NCBI RefSeq assembly: GCF_014298075.1
Contig: NZ_CP060418.1
Location: forward strand, 1-64,000
Direction of reading: 5' to 3'
Origin: Enterobacter sp. JUb54
GTDB taxonomy: Bacteria > Pseudomonadota > Gammaproteobacteria > Enterobacterales > Enterobacteriaceae
DNA length: 64,000 bases
Made by a program: the position numbers and the translations under genes. Numbering within the stretch: the first letter of the stretch is position 1; the number at the start of each line of letters is the position of its first letter. The notes beneath the pieces are model-generated. The model had not been told where the DNA came from. It did no database searches and was given only the letters and a program-made list of their open reading frames with translations. Of the stretch, positions 19,053-32,710 are shown one piece after another.

Positions 19053-20027
19053 ATGGCGAACATGTTTGCCCTGATCCTGGTGATCGCAACCCTGGTCACA
19101 GGGTTGTTGTGGTGTCTGGATAAATTCATCTTTGCGCCGAAGCGTCGTGAACGTCAGGCCGCGGCTCAGGCTGCGACAGGCGATAGCCTCGACAAGCAAA
19201 CGCTGAAGAAAGTGGGCCCGAAACCGGGCTGGCTGGAAACGGGAGCCTCGGTATTTCCGGTACTGGCTATTGTTCTGGTGGTTCGCTCATTTATTTATGA
19301 GCCGTTTCAGATTCCATCAGGTTCAATGATGCCAACGCTGCTGATTGGCGATTTTATTCTGGTTGAGAAGTTTGCCTACGGCATTAAAGATCCGATCTAC
19401 CAGAAAACGCTGATCGAAACCGGTCATCCCAAACGCGGTGATATCGTGGTCTTTAAATACCCGGAAGATCCGCGCCTGGATTACATCAAGCGTGCTGTCG
19501 GGCTGCCGGGCGATAAGGTCACCTACGATCCGTTGACCAAGCAGGTCACCATCCAGCCAGGCTGCAGTTCCGGCCAGGCTTGTGGTAGCGCGCTGCCGGT
19601 TACTTACTCCAACGTTGAGCCGAGCGATTTCGTTCAGACATTCTCGCGCCGTAACGGTGGTGAAGCGACCAGCGGGTTCTGGCAACTGCCGAAGGGCGAG
19701 ACCAAAGAAGATGGTGTCCGCCTGACCGAACGTAAAGAGACGCTCGGCGAGGTGACTCACCGTATTCTGACCGTTCCGATCGCTCAGGATCAGGTCGGCA
19801 TGTACTACCATCAATCGGGTCTGCCGCTGGCGACCTGGATTGTGCCGCCGGGTCAGTACTTCATGATGGGTGACAACCGCGATAATAGCGCCGACAGCCG
19901 TTACTGGGGCTTTGTGCCAGAAGCGAACCTGGTGGGTAAAGCTACGGCAATCTGGATGAGCTTCGAAAAACAGGAAGGTGAGTGGCCGACCGGCGTGCGT
20001 TTATCACGTATTGGCAGCATCCACTAA
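19053..20027 (+). CDS. lepB: Signal peptidase I
   Basis: Inner-membrane serine protease that cleaves signal peptides from secreted proteins. The 324-residue protein has two N-terminal membrane helices (about 4-22 and 64-80). The catalytic Ser91 lies in PSGSMMPTLL and the general-base Lys146 in YIKRAVGLPGD. The box E segment GDNRDNSADSRYWG is at about 273-286. Length and catalytic residues agree with E. coli LepB. A GGAG ribosome site precedes the ATG, and a strong hairpin at 20041 ends the lepA-lepB unit. Confidence 0.98.
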   Translation: MANMFALILVIATLVTGLLWCLDKFIFAPKRRERQAAAQAATGDSLDKQTLKKVGPKPGWLETGASVFPVLAIVLVVRSFIYEPFQIPSGSMMPTLLIGDFILVEKFAYGIKDPIYQKTLIETGHPKRGDIVVFKYPEDPRLDYIKRAVGLPGDKVTYDPLTKQVTIQPGCSSGQACGSALPVTYSNVEPSDFVQTFSRRNGGEATSGFWQLPKGETKEDGVRLTERKETLGEVTHRILTVPIAQDQVGMYYHQSGLPLATWIVPPGQYFMMGDNRDNSADSRYWGFVPEANLVGKATAIWMSFEKQEGEWPTGVRLSRIGSIH

Positions 20028-20040
20028 TTCCCCTGCCTTA

Positions 20041-20079
20041 TTCACGCTGCCGTCGCAATACGGCAGCGTGAATTATTTA
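20041..20079 (+). terminator. Terminator after lepB
   Basis: A perfect 13-bp stem (TTCACGCTGCCGT / ACGGCAGCGTGAA) with a 6-nt loop is followed by TTATTTAAT. It begins 13 bases after the lepB stop. Confidence 0.75.
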
Positions 20080-20171
20080 ATATTTAAATCTATTCAAACT
20101 AACGACATCCCTTGTCGTTGCGTATAGAATATCCCCCCGAAGTTTTGGTTGTCTCTCGTAAGAGTGACACT

Positions 20172-21905
<1,734 letters not shown>

Positions 21906-21916
21906 GCGCTATTTTG

Positions 21917-22657
21917 ATGGAAGGCTGGCAGCGCGCTTTCGTCCTGCATAGTCGTCCCTGGAGCGAAACCAGCCTGATGCTGGACGTCTTCACGGAAGAA
22001 TCCGGCCGCGTGCGCCTTGTAGCTAAAGGCGCACGTTCCAAACGCTCCAGCCTCAAAGGCGCTCTCCAGCCTTTTACCCCCTTATTACTTCGCTTTGGCG
22101 GCCGCGGCGACGTCAAAACGTTACGCAATGCCGAAGCGGTTTCACTGGCCCTGCCGCTCAGCGGTATCACGCTCTACAGCGGGCTGTATGTGAATGAACT
22201 CCTCTCCCGCGTGCTGGAACATGAAACGCGCTTTTCCGAACTCTTTTTCGATTACCTGCACTGTCTTCAGGCGCTGGCGGGCGCAAGCGGCACGCCGGAG
22301 CCGGCATTACGCCGTTTTGAACTGGCGTTGCTGGGGCATCTGGGTTACGGCGTCGATTTTCTCCACTGCGCCGGCAGCGGCGACGCGGTCGATGACACCA
22401 TGACCTACCGCTACCGTGAAGAAAAAGGCTTTATCGCCAGCGTGGTTATTGATAACAACACCTTTACCGGGCACCATTTGAAAGCGCTGGCGAACCGGGA
22501 GTTTCCGGACAGCGATGCGCTGCGTGCCGCTAAGCGCTTTACCCGTATCGCCCTGAAGCCGTATCTTGGCGGTAAACCGCTGAAGAGTCGGGAGCTGTTT
22601 CGCCAGTTTATGCCCGCACGCGCGGCGCGAGCAGATAAAACGAATAACGATCAATGA
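21917..22657 (+). CDS. recO: DNA repair protein RecO
   Basis: Recombination mediator that with RecR loads RecA on SSB-coated gaps and anneals single strands. The 246-residue protein has an N-terminal OB fold (about 1-80, with [16 protein letters not shown] and [11 protein letters not shown]). A helical C-terminal domain follows. The ATG at 21917 gives [13 protein letters not shown] as in E. coli; a TTG one codon upstream is less likely. The C-terminal few residues differ from E. coli. Its stop overlaps an ATG of pdxJ's upstream reading frame. Confidence 0.96.
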   Translation: MEGWQRAFVLHSRPWSETSLMLDVFTEESGRVRLVAKGARSKRSSLKGALQPFTPLLLRFGGRGDVKTLRNAEAVSLALPLSGITLYSGLYVNELLSRVLEHETRFSELFFDYLHCLQALAGASGTPEPALRRFELALLGHLGYGVDFLHCAGSGDAVDDTMTYRYREEKGFIASVVIDNNTFTGHHLKALANREFPDSDALRAAKRFTRIALKPYLGGKPLKSRELFRQFMPARAARADKTNNDQ

Positions 22658-22665
22658 GGATTGTC

Positions 22666-23397
22666 ATGGCTGAATTACTGTTAGGGGTCAATATTGACCA
22701 TATCGCGACACTGCGTAACGCGCGCGGCACCGCTTATCCGGACCCGGTACAGGCGGCGTTTATCGCTGAGCAGGCCGGGGCTGACGGCATTACCGTCCAC
22801 CTGCGCGAAGACCGCCGCCACATTACCGACCGTGACGTGCGCGTGCTGCGCCAGACGCTGGACACCCGCATGAATCTTGAGATGGCGGTCACCGAAGAGA
22901 TGCTGACCATCGCCTGCGACACCAAACCGCATTTCTGCTGCCTGGTGCCGGAAAAGCGTCAGGAAGTGACGACGGAAGGCGGCCTGGATGTGGCCGGTCA
23001 GCGCGAAAAAATGCGCGATGCCTGCAAACGTCTGGCCGATGCCGGGATTCTGGTCTCTCTGTTCATCGATGCCGATGAAGCGCAAATTCAGGCCGCAGCA
23101 GACGTTGGCGCTCCCTATATTGAAATTCACACCGGCTGCTACGCCGACGCCGAAAGCGACGCCCAACAGGAAAAAGAGCTGCAGCGTATCGCGACCGCCG
23201 CGACCTTTGCCGCAAGCCTCGGTCTGAAGGTGAATGCTGGCCACGGCCTGACCTATCACAACGTCAAAGCGATTGCCCGCATTCCGGAAATGCACGAGCT
23301 GAACATCGGCCACGCGATCATCGGTCGGGCGGTGATGAGCGGCCTGAAAGAGGCCGTTGCCGAGATGAAACGCCTGATGCAGGAAGCCCGCGCGTAA
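22666..23397 (+). CDS. pdxJ: Pyridoxine 5'-phosphate synthase
   Basis: Condenses 1-deoxyxylulose 5-phosphate with 3-amino-2-oxopropyl phosphate to make pyridoxine 5'-phosphate, the last ring-forming step of vitamin B6 synthesis. The 243-residue TIM-barrel protein starts [20 protein letters not shown] with conserved His residues and shows [18 protein letters not shown] and [12 protein letters not shown]. The ATG at 22666 (with AGGA before it) is chosen over one at 22654 because it gives the family N-terminus. It overlaps acpS by one base (TAATG). Confidence 0.97.
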   Translation: MAELLLGVNIDHIATLRNARGTAYPDPVQAAFIAEQAGADGITVHLREDRRHITDRDVRVLRQTLDTRMNLEMAVTEEMLTIACDTKPHFCCLVPEKRQEVTTEGGLDVAGQREKMRDACKRLADAGILVSLFIDADEAQIQAAADVGAPYIEIHTGCYADAESDAQQEKELQRIATAATFAASLGLKVNAGHGLTYHNVKAIARIPEMHELNIGHAIIGRAVMSGLKEAVAEMKRLMQEARA

Positions 23398-23777
23398 TGG
23401 CGATTCTGGGGCTGGGAACCGATATTGTTGAAATTGCTCGGATAGAAGCGGTGATTGCCCGTAGCGGCGATCGCCTTGCCCGGCGCGTGCTCAGCGACAA
23501 CGAGTGGCTGATATGGCAGCAGCACCAGCAGCCGGTCCGTTTTCTGGCGAAGCGCTTTGCGGTTAAAGAGGCGGCGGCGAAAGCCCTGGGAACCGGGATC
23601 CGCAACGGTCTGGCGTTTAATCAGTTCGAGGTGTACAACGACGAGCTCGGTAAACCCAGCCTGCGTCTATGGGGCGAAGCGCAGAATCTGGCACAGCGTA
23701 TGGGGGTCAGGAGCATCCACGTGACCCTGGCGGATGAGCGCCATTACGCTTGTGCTACGGTCATCCTGGAGAGTTAA
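23397..23777 (+). CDS. acpS: Holo-[acyl-carrier-protein] synthase
   Basis: Transfers 4'-phosphopantetheine from CoA to apo-ACP, needed for fatty-acid synthesis. The 126-residue protein has the 4'-phosphopantetheinyl transferase signature GLGTDIVEI (Mg-binding Asp) near the start and [20 protein letters not shown] in the middle. It is the last gene of the rnc operon and ends 18 bases from the convergent yfhL. There is no room for the shoB/ohsC toxin-antisense pair found near here in E. coli. Confidence 0.98.
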   Translation: MAILGLGTDIVEIARIEAVIARSGDRLARRVLSDNEWLIWQQHQQPVRFLAKRFAVKEAAAKALGTGIRNGLAFNQFEVYNDELGKPSLRLWGEAQNLAQRMGVRSIHVTLADERHYACATVILES

Positions 23778-23795
23778 CGCCTGCGGGGAGCAGCG

Positions 23796-24961
<1,166 letters not shown>

Positions 24962-25181
24962 CGGTTTTCCTCAGGACAACCTTCGCCCTCTGCTGAAAGA
25001 ATTTTGTATTCGATTATAAGAGGAATACAGCGAATTAAAAATTCTACCGCTGAGATTTATTGATTCCAGGAAAATAGCCTTAACCCAGGGTTAACGTCCG
25101 TAGATGTTTTCTCTGTTCACGAGATAAGGCTGTTAAGCTAACGGCATCAGCTACGATATTTGCTAAAGAAAGAGGTCGGTT

Positions 25182-25817
25182 TTGAATAGCAGCACGCGGC
25201 GAGTGGTTTTTTTTGATCTCGATGGAACGTTACATCAACAAGATATGTTCGGCAGTTTCCTGCGCTATGTCTTGCGTCACCAGCCGTTGAATGTCCCGCT
25301 GGTGATCCTCATGTCGCCGGCAATCCTGCTGGGATTAACCGTCAGCGGTCGGGCGGCGCGCTGGCCAATGAGCCTGCTGCTGTGGGCTGCCACCTTCGGG
25401 CGCAGCGAGCGCGCCCTGAAGCGACTAGAGGCCGGTTTCGTCCGCTGGTTTCGCCAGCGGGTGACCGCGTTCCCGGTGGTGCAGGCCCGGCTGACGGACT
25501 ACCTCGACCATCACGATGCCGAGGTCTGGTTGATTACCGGCTCGCCCCAGTCGCTGGTTGAGCAGGTCTATTTTGATACCCCCTGGCTGACGAGAGTGAA
25601 TGTTATCGCCAGCCGGATGGAGCGCCGTTGCGGCGGCTGGGGGCTAACTCTACGCTGCCTGGGACATGAAAAAGTCGCCCAACTGGAGCAGAAAATCGGT
25701 GCGCCGTTGCAGCTGTACAGCGGCTACAGCGACAGCGAGCAGGACAACCCGTTGCTCTGTTTTTGCCAGCACCGCTGGCGCGTCACGCCGCAGGGCGATC
25801 TTCACCAGTTAGAATAG
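25182..25817 (+). CDS. pgpC: Phosphatidylglycerophosphatase C (HAD family)
   Basis: Removes the phosphate of phosphatidylglycerophosphate to make phosphatidylglycerol at the inner membrane, one of three such phosphatases in E. coli (YfhB). The 211-residue protein has HAD motif I FFDLDGTLHQQD (about 10-21), motif II ITGSP and motif III region YSGYSDSEQDNPLL. A hydrophobic stretch around 40-70 can anchor it to the membrane. The start is a TTG at 25182 with AGAGG eight to twelve bases upstream; no ATG is available upstream in frame, and E. coli has a similar short N-terminus before RRVVFF. Confidence 0.9.
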   Translation: MNSSTRRVVFFDLDGTLHQQDMFGSFLRYVLRHQPLNVPLVILMSPAILLGLTVSGRAARWPMSLLLWAATFGRSERALKRLEAGFVRWFRQRVTAFPVVQARLTDYLDHHDAEVWLITGSPQSLVEQVYFDTPWLTRVNVIASRMERRCGGWGLTLRCLGHEKVAQLEQKIGAPLQLYSGYSDSEQDNPLLCFCQHRWRVTPQGDLHQLE

Positions 25818-25824
25818 TGTGTAA

Positions 25825-26382
<558 letters not shown>

Positions 26383-27996
26383 TTAGTGCCCCAGGCCGGG
26401 GATTTTCATCCTGGCGTTGTCGACTAAAGACTCGGCGTGATACTGGAAAAAAGGAATCGTGCGTGGCGCTTGCTCCAGTTCGTCCGGCATCACCGCCGGA
26501 TAGTCTCCGGCCATCGCCAGCCTCTGCGCTTCCTTTCTCTCTTTCTCGGATAAGTAGCCCACCAGGCTGATGTGATATTTACGGATGTTTTCGACATACG
26601 CGTACGCCTCGTGGCCGCGCGCGTAGCCGTATTTCAGCTTGCTGTAATAGGGTTTCTGGCTAAGCAACGGTAAGCGTTGCTTCACGTCCGCCCAGCTGTC
26701 GGGATTGCCTTTCTGCTTTTTGGTCAACGAAATCGCATCCAGCATATGGGCGTAACCCATGTTGTACGCCGCGAGGGCAAACCAGATCCGCTCATCTTTG
26801 GGGACGGAATCCGGTATCTTGCCCATCATATCCTGCAGGTAACGCATGCCGCCGCTGAGGCTTTGCTCTGCATCCGTTCGGTCGGTCAACCCCAGGCTCT
26901 GGGCGGTGTTTTTGGTCAACATCATCATCCCGCGAACCCCGGTCGGCGAGGTGGCCTGCGGATCCCAGTGTGATTCCTGCCACGCAATGGACGCCAGCAG
27001 ACGCCAGTCGATCTGACGGGCATACTTTTCAAACATCGGCTGCAGACCGGGCAGGGCATTTTCGACGGCGCGCAGGAAGGTACGGGTATCGACATAATCG
27101 AAATCGTTGCCGTGCCCAAGGTACTTCTCTTCCAGCCGCGCCAGAGTGCCGTCTTCATTCATGGTGTCGAAGAAATCAAGCATCGCGGCGGAAAGCGAAT
27201 TGTCCTCGCTCTTGAGGCTAAACCAGGTGACCGGCTGCTCGTCGCTGATATCCAGCGCAACGGCTAGCTCCGGATGAACGCGCTGGAACAGGCTGATCGC
27301 CACCGAATCGGCAATGGTGTAATCGAGCTCGCCGTCAATCACCGCCTGCATCAGCGCGGTGGTGCCACGCTTTTCATCCACACGCCAGCCGAGGTCCGGG
27401 TATTTATGATCTTTCAGCGCCTGCAGATCGTTAATCGCAACATGACCTGGGGCGATGGCCAGCTGCTCAGCCGTGAGGCTGGCAAGGTTACGCGGCCGCA
27501 GGCTGCCGACCCGATAAACCAGCTGCTGGGATACGGAGTAGTAGCTCGGTCCGGGCTGGTAGTTTTTGACCCGCTCCGAGTTGTAGACCAGCCCGGCGGC
27601 TAACATATCGGCTTTGCCGGTGTCCAGGTCGTCGAACAGCTGGCTGATATTCTGGCGGACGGTCACTTTCAGCGGCACCCCGAGGTAGTCGGCGAACTGT
27701 TTTGCCAGCTCGTAATCCAGCCCATAGGTTTTGTCATTGATCGTGGCGAAGGTCAGCGGTGAATTGATGGTGCTGATACGCAGCTCGCCGCGGGCGATAA
27801 TCCCGGCCACGCGGTTCTCCGGCTTGCCGGACCACGGGATCGACGGCCACAGGGCGGCCGCCAGCAGTAAGGTCACAATGCCGATAAGCAGATAATTAAT
27901 CTTCAGTTTTTTCAGATAGTTAATCTTCTGCAGCTCTGAGTTCCTCAGCAGGCTATTAGCGGAATAGGGAAAAGACAGACGTCGAATGAGCGGCAT
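26383..27996 (-). CDS. mltF: Membrane-bound lytic murein transglycosylase F
   Basis: Cleaves peptidoglycan glycan strands with 1,6-anhydro bond formation, acting at the inner face of the outer membrane. From the first ATG (27996) the protein has 537 residues: an unusual ~30-residue N-terminal extension, a hydrophobic segment ([17 protein letters not shown]), an extracellular-solute-binding-like regulatory domain (about 65-300) and a C-terminal family-1 transglycosylase domain with catalytic Glu in [10 protein letters not shown] and the [10 protein letters not shown] motif. E. coli MltF (518) starts at KKLKINYL. Here the codon at that point is CTG (27913-27915), so either a CTG start or the longer ATG start is used. 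The C-terminal tail also differs from E. coli. Confidence 0.88.
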   Translation of the reverse strand: MPLIRRLSFPYSANSLLRNSELQKINYLKKLKINYLLIGIVTLLLAAALWPSIPWSGKPENRVAGIIARGELRISTINSPLTFATINDKTYGLDYELAKQFADYLGVPLKVTVRQNISQLFDDLDTGKADMLAAGLVYNSERVKNYQPGPSYYSVSQQLVYRVGSLRPRNLASLTAEQLAIAPGHVAINDLQALKDHKYPDLGWRVDEKRGTTALMQAVIDGELDYTIADSVAISLFQRVHPELAVALDISDEQPVTWFSLKSEDNSLSAAMLDFFDTMNEDGTLARLEEKYLGHGNDFDYVDTRTFLRAVENALPGLQPMFEKYARQIDWRLLASIAWQESHWDPQATSPTGVRGMMMLTKNTAQSLGLTDRTDAEQSLSGGMRYLQDMMGKIPDSVPKDERIWFALAAYNMGYAHMLDAISLTKKQKGNPDSWADVKQRLPLLSQKPYYSKLKYGYARGHEAYAYVENIRKYHISLVGYLSEKERKEAQRLAMAGDYPAVMPDELEQAPRTIPFFQYHAESLVDNARMKIPGLGH

Positions 27997-28079
27997 TTTG
28001 CTTAAGAATGCGCCAGTTGGCAACTTATTCGCGAGTGCGGTCACATTAATTGATAAACCAGGGGAATCATTTTATTTCC

Positions 28080-28095
28080 ACGCAAACGGTTTCGT
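28080..28095. promoter_or_regulatory. PurR operator of purL
   Basis: The 16-bp ACGCAAACGGTTTCGT matches the PurR consensus (ACGCAAACGTTTTCGT-type palindrome) at nearly every position. It lies 75 bases upstream of the purL start and predicts purine repression. A -10-like TATAAT is at 28112-28117. Confidence 0.88.
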
Positions 28096-28170
28096 CGCGG
28101 CTCAGGATTCACTATAATGGCGCCCGTTTCCCCCCTGGCTCATATTGAAAGCTGCGAAGACGAGAGACTT

Positions 28171-31100
28171 ATGATGGAAATTTTGCGTGGTTCACCTGCA
28201 CTGTCGGCATTTCGAATTAATAAACTGCTGGCACGTTTCCAGGCGGCGAACCTGCCGGTTAGCACTATATATGCAGAGTATGTTCATTTTGCCGATCTGA
28301 GCGCGCCGTTAAGCGGCGACGAACGAGAGAGTCTGGCGCGACTGCTCAAGTATGGCCCTGATTTAAAAAGCCATACCCCAACCGGTAAATTACTGCTCGT
28401 CACTCCCCGCCCTGGCACCATCTCCCCCTGGTCTTCTAAAGCTACCGATATCGCCCATAACTGCGGCCTGTCGCAGGTTGTGCGCCTTGAGCGCGGCGTG
28501 GCGTACTATGTCGAAGCCAGCACTCTGAGCGAAGCGCAGTGGGCCACCGTCGCGAGCGAACTTCACGACCGGATGATGGAAAGCGTCTTTGATGCGCTGG
28601 AAGCGGGTGAGCAGCTGTTCGCTCAGCATCAGCCGACGCCGGTCACCAGCGTCGATATGCTGGGTCAGGGTCGTCAGGCGCTGATTGACGCTAACCTCCG
28701 TCTGGGGCTGGCGCTGGCGGAAGACGAAATCGACTACCTGTTCGACGCCTTTACCACGCTGGGGCGTAACCCCAACGACATCGAGCTGTATATGTTTGCC
28801 CAGGCGAACTCCGAGCACTGTCGTCACAAGATTTTTAACGCCGACTGGGTCATCGATGGCGAACAGCAGCCGAAGTCGCTGTTTAAGATGATCAAAAATA
28901 CCTTCGAAAAGACGCCGGATTACGTTCTGTCCGCCTATAAAGATAACGCGGCAGTCATGGAAGGTTCTCAGGTAGGGCGCTTCTTCGCCGATCGCGAAAA
29001 GGGCCGCTATGACTACCATCAGGAAGACGCACATATCCTGATGAAGGTCGAAACGCACAACCACCCGACGGCCATCTCTCCGTGGCCGGGCGCGGCGACC
29101 GGCTCCGGCGGTGAAATCCGTGATGAAGGGGCGACCGGGCGTGGGGCGAAGCCGAAAGCGGGCCTGGTGGGCTTCTCGGTATCGAACCTGCGTATTCCTG
29201 GTTTTGAACAGCCGTGGGAAGAAGACTTCGGGAAGCCGGAGCGCATCGTTACCGCGCTGGATATCATGACCGATGGCCCATTAGGCGGCGCGGCGTTTAA
29301 CAACGAATTTGGTCGTCCGGCGCTGAACGGTTATTTCCGTACCTATGAAGAAAAAGTGACCAGCCACAACGGCGAAGAGCTGCGTGGGTATCATAAGCCG
29401 ATCATGCTGGCTGGCGGGATCGGTAACATCCGCGGCGAACACGTGCAGAAAGGCGAGATCACCGTGGGTGCGAAACTGATTGTCCTGGGCGGCCCGGCGA
29501 TGAATATCGGCCTGGGCGGCGGAGCGGCCTCTTCAATGGCTTCCGGTCAGTCCGATGCCGACCTCGACTTTGCCTCGGTACAGCGCGATAACCCGGAAAT
29601 GGAACGCCGTTGCCAGGAAGTGATCGACCGCTGCTGGCAGCTGGGCGACGACAACCCGATTCTGTTTATCCACGATGTCGGCGCGGGCGGCCTGTCTAAC
29701 GCCATGCCGGAGCTGGTGAGCGACGGCGGACGCGGTGGTAAATTCCAGCTGCGCGATATCCTCAGCGATGAGCCGGGCATGAGCCCGCTGGAAATCTGGT
29801 GTAACGAATCTCAGGAACGCTATGTGCTGGCGGTTGCGCCAGAGCAGCTGCCGCTGTTTGATGAGCTGTGCCGCCGCGAGCGCGCACCTTATGCGGTGAT
29901 CGGCGAGGCCACCGAAGCGCTGCACCTCAACATGAGCGATTCCCACTTCAACGACCAGCCGATCGACCTGCCGCTGGACGTGCTGCTGGGTAAAACGCCG
30001 AAAATGACCCGCGACGTGCAGACCCTGAAAGTCAAAGGCGAAGCGCTGGATCGCCAGCCTATTACCGTGGCTGATGCCGTCAATCGCGTCCTGCATTTAC
30101 CTGCGGTGGCGGAAAAAACCTTCCTCGTGACCATCGGCGACCGTAGCGTCACCGGCATGGTTGCACGGGATCAGATGGTCGGGCCGTGGCAGATCCCGGT
30201 GGCGAACTGCGCGGTGACCACCGCCAGCCTCGATAGCTACTATGGTGAAGCGATGGCTATCGGCGAACGTGCGCCGGTTGCTCTGCTCGACTTTGCCGCT
30301 TCTGCCCGCCTGGCGGTGGGGGAAGCGCTGACCAACGTTGCGGCGACGCAAATTGGGGCGTTGAATCGTGTGAAACTCTCCGCTAACTGGATGGCCGCAG
30401 CCGGTCACCCGGGTGAAGATGCCGGCCTGTATGAAGCGGTGAAAGCGGTGGGTGAAGAGCTGTGTCCGGCCCTGGGCCTGACGATTCCGGTGGGTAAAGA
30501 CTCGATGTCGATGAAAACCCGCTGGCAGGAAGGCAGCGAGCAGCGCGAGATGACCTCGCCGCTGTCGCTGGTGATTTCCGCGTTTGCCCGTGTGGAAGAT
30601 GTCCGTCATACCGTGACGCCGCAGCTCTCCACAGAAGATAACGCCCTGCTGCTGATTGATTTAGGCAAAGGCCACAACGCGCTCGGCGCCACCGCTCTGG
30701 CGCAGGTCTATCGTCAACTGGGTGATGTGCCGGCCGACGTTCGCGATGTTGCCCAACTGAAGGGCTTCTGGGATGCGATGCAGGCGCTGGTAGCGGAACG
30801 TAAGCTGCTGGCGTACCACGACCGCTCTGACGGTGGTCTGCTGGTGACCCTGGCCGAGATGGCCTTTACCGGCCACTGTGGCCTGACGGCCGATATCGCC
30901 GCGCTGGGCGACGATCGTCTGGCGGCGCTGTTTAACGAAGAGCTGGGCGCGGTGATTCAGGTTCGAGCGGCGGATCGCGAGGCGGTGGAAGCCCTGCTGG
31001 CTTCTCATGGTCTGGCAGATTGCGTCCATTACCTGGGCCAGGCGACGGCGGGTGACCGTTTTGTTATCACTGCGGATGACCAGCCGGTGTTCAGCGAAAG

Positions 31101-32058
31101 CCGCACCACGCTGCGTATGTGGTGGGCAGAAACCACCTGGCAGATGCAGCGTCTGCGCGATAACCCGGAGTGTGCCGATAGCGAACACGAAGCGAAAAGC
31201 CGCGATAACGATCCGGGCCTCAACGTTAAGCTCTCCTTCGATATCAGCGAAGATATTGCCGCACCGTATATCGCAACCGGCGCGCGTCCGAAAGTGGCCG
31301 TGCTGCGCGAGCAGGGCGTCAACTCGCATGTTGAAATGGCGGCTGCCTTCCATCGCGCGGGCTTTGATGCCATCGATGTGCACATGAGCGATCTGCTGGC
31401 CGGCCGTACCGGGCTGGCAGATTTCCAGGCGCTGGTGGCCTGCGGCGGCTTCTCTTACGGTGATGTGTTAGGCGCGGGTGAAGGCTGGGCGAAGTCCATC
31501 CTGTTCAACGAACGCGTGCGCGATGAGTTTGCCACCTTCTTCCATCGTCCGCAGACCCTGGCGCTGGGCGTGTGTAACGGCTGTCAGATGATGTCTAACC
31601 TGCGCGAGCTGATCCCGGGGAGCGACCTGTGGCCACGCTTCGTGCGCAACTACTCCGACCGTTTTGAAGCGCGCTTCAGCCTGGTTGAAGTGACGCAAAG
31701 CCCGTCTCTGCTGCTGCAGGGGATGGTGGGCTCCATGATGCCGATTGCCGTTTCCCACGGTGAAGGGCAGGTGGAAGTGCGTGACGGTGCGCATCTGGCG
31801 CAGCTTGAGAGCAAAGGCCTGGTGGCGCTGCGCTTTGTCGATAACTTCGGTAAGGTGACGGAAAGCTACCCGGCGAACCCGAACGGTTCAGCCAACGGTA
31901 TCACCGCGGTAACCAGCGAAAGTGGTCGCGCGACGATTATGATGCCGCACCCTGAGCGTGTATTCCGTACCGTTGCCAACTCCTGGCACCCGGAAAACTG
32001 GGGCGAAGACAGCCCGTGGATGCGTATCTTCCGCAACGCGCGTAAACAGCTGGGTTAA
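28171..32058 (+). CDS. purL: Phosphoribosylformylglycinamidine synthase (large type)
   Basis: Converts FGAR, glutamine and ATP to FGAM in step four of purine synthesis. The 1295-residue single chain has an N-terminal substrate-channel domain (1-~150), two AIR-synthetase-like halves (about 200-600 and 650-990) with [13 protein letters not shown] and the HDVGAGGL segment, and a C-terminal class-I glutamine amidotransferase (about 1040-1295). The nucleophile Cys lies in [10 protein letters not shown] and the His/Glu pair in MMPHPERVF. The ATG at 28171 gives the family start [14 protein letters not shown]; an in-frame start at 28117 overlaps the promoter. A strong terminator follows. Confidence 0.98.
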   Translation: MMEILRGSPALSAFRINKLLARFQAANLPVSTIYAEYVHFADLSAPLSGDERESLARLLKYGPDLKSHTPTGKLLLVTPRPGTISPWSSKATDIAHNCGLSQVVRLERGVAYYVEASTLSEAQWATVASELHDRMMESVFDALEAGEQLFAQHQPTPVTSVDMLGQGRQALIDANLRLGLALAEDEIDYLFDAFTTLGRNPNDIELYMFAQANSEHCRHKIFNADWVIDGEQQPKSLFKMIKNTFEKTPDYVLSAYKDNAAVMEGSQVGRFFADREKGRYDYHQEDAHILMKVETHNHPTAISPWPGAATGSGGEIRDEGATGRGAKPKAGLVGFSVSNLRIPGFEQPWEEDFGKPERIVTALDIMTDGPLGGAAFNNEFGRPALNGYFRTYEEKVTSHNGEELRGYHKPIMLAGGIGNIRGEHVQKGEITVGAKLIVLGGPAMNIGLGGGAASSMASGQSDADLDFASVQRDNPEMERRCQEVIDRCWQLGDDNPILFIHDVGAGGLSNAMPELVSDGGRGGKFQLRDILSDEPGMSPLEIWCNESQERYVLAVAPEQLPLFDELCRRERAPYAVIGEATEALHLNMSDSHFNDQPIDLPLDVLLGKTPKMTRDVQTLKVKGEALDRQPITVADAVNRVLHLPAVAEKTFLVTIGDRSVTGMVARDQMVGPWQIPVANCAVTTASLDSYYGEAMAIGERAPVALLDFAASARLAVGEALTNVAATQIGALNRVKLSANWMAAAGHPGEDAGLYEAVKAVGEELCPALGLTIPVGKDSMSMKTRWQEGSEQREMTSPLSLVISAFARVEDVRHTVTPQLSTEDNALLLIDLGKGHNALGATALAQVYRQLGDVPADVRDVAQLKGFWDAMQALVAERKLLAYHDRSDGGLLVTLAEMAFTGHCGLTADIAALGDDRLAALFNEELGAVIQVRAADREAVEALLASHGLADCVHYLGQATAGDRFVITADDQPVFSESRTTLRMWWAETTWQMQRLRDNPECADSEHEAKSRDNDPGLNVKLSFDISEDIAAPYIATGARPKVAVLREQGVNSHVEMAAAFHRAGFDAIDVHMSDLLAGRTGLADFQALVACGGFSYGDVLGAGEGWAKSILFNERVRDEFATFFHRPQTLALGVCNGCQMMSNLRELIPGSDLWPRFVRNYSDRFEARFSLVEVTQSPSLLLQGMVGSMMPIAVSHGEGQVEVRDGAHLAQLESKGLVALRFVDNFGKVTESYPANPNGSANGITAVTSESGRATIMMPHPERVFRTVANSWHPENWGEDSPWMRIFRNARKQLG

Positions 32059-32073
32059 CCGCAGACACGTATT

Positions 32074-32104
32074 AAGCCCCCGGTATTGACCGGGGGCTTT
32101 TTTA
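32074..32104 (+). terminator. Terminator of purL
   Basis: AGCCCCCGGT / ACCGGGGGCT stem with a 5-nt loop, followed by a run of T, beginning 15 bases past the purL stop. Confidence 0.9.
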
Positions 32105-32128
32105 TTTGTGATAGCGGTCGCTTTCAGG

Positions 32129-32242
32129 TGTCGGGGATCGCCGACAAACGCCAGGAAGTGGTGTCACCAATTGGCGACATTTAAGATGTTGATTTTAAAC
32201 AATATAGATAAAGCAGCAATAAGGTGTTGCTAAATGACGACA
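32129..32242. promoter_or_regulatory. Three GlrR binding sites upstream of glmY
   Basis: TGTC-N10-GACA occurs at 32129-32146 and again at 32162-32179. A near match, TGTT-N10-GACA, is at 32225-32242. This is the GlrR (YfhA) recognition pattern, and three such sites lie ahead of glmY in E. coli. They sit about 115-230 bp upstream of the RNA start, a typical place for a sigma-54 enhancer. The AT-rich stretch 32180-32330 between sites and promoter could take IHF, but I do not assign an exact site. Confidence 0.82.
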
Positions 32243-32323
32243 CTGTGAATAAAAAATGACCGCATCAGTCAACAGCTAAAAGTATTAAAAATATATTATA
32301 TTTCATTGTGTTAATAAATTGTT

Positions 32324-32351
32324 TTGCAATGTGGCACAGTTACTGCATAAT
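32324..32351 (+). promoter_or_regulatory. Overlapping sigma-54 and sigma-70 promoters of glmY
   Basis: The sigma-54 element TGGCAC-N5-CTGCA spans 32332-32347, with the GG and GC pairs 12 bp apart as required. A sigma-70 promoter reads TTGCAA (32324-32329), 16 bp, CATAAT (32346-32351). Both would start RNA at about 32359. The same overlap is known for glmY in E. coli. Confidence 0.82.
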
Positions 32352-32358
32352 AATAACC

Positions 32359-32545
32359 AGTGGCTCATTCACCTTCTTATGTCAGCCCCTTCGGGACGCG
32401 CTACATAAACTTCGAATGACGCACAACAAGGTGCCTGCCGTCCAACTATTGATAATAGCCTAGCTTTATCAGCCATCGGGCGAAACGTCGAGTTAGGCAC
32501 CGCCTTATTCCTTAACAAAGCCAGGCATCTGCCTGGCTTTGTTAT
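32359..32545 (+). ncRNA. glmY: Small regulatory RNA GlmY
   Basis: Hfq-independent decoy RNA: when glucosamine-6-phosphate is low it binds RapZ, so GlmZ escapes cleavage and activates glmS translation. The RNA begins AGTGGCTCATTCACC and keeps the E. coli landmarks: the hairpin CAGCCCCTTCGGGACG, ACAACAAGGTGCCTGCCG, the segment ATCGGGCGAAACGTCGAG, and the end hairpin AACAAAGCCAGGC / GCCTGGCTTTGTT (32514-32543). E. coli GlmY is processed to about 148 nt near the middle of this region. The remaining bases up to glrK (32546-32710) hold no gene I can see. Confidence 0.93.
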
Positions 32546-32710
32546 ATCTGCGGTACTTCACCTGGCAAGGTCACCCATCGCCTTCCTACAACTTGAACGC
32601 ATTAGGGTATATATTGTGACCTTCCTGACGACAGCACGGTTGCCAGTACCTGTCACGCTGTGATGTCTTCACCCGGCATCGTTATGAGCTAATCATTGAG
32701 ACCCCAGGCC

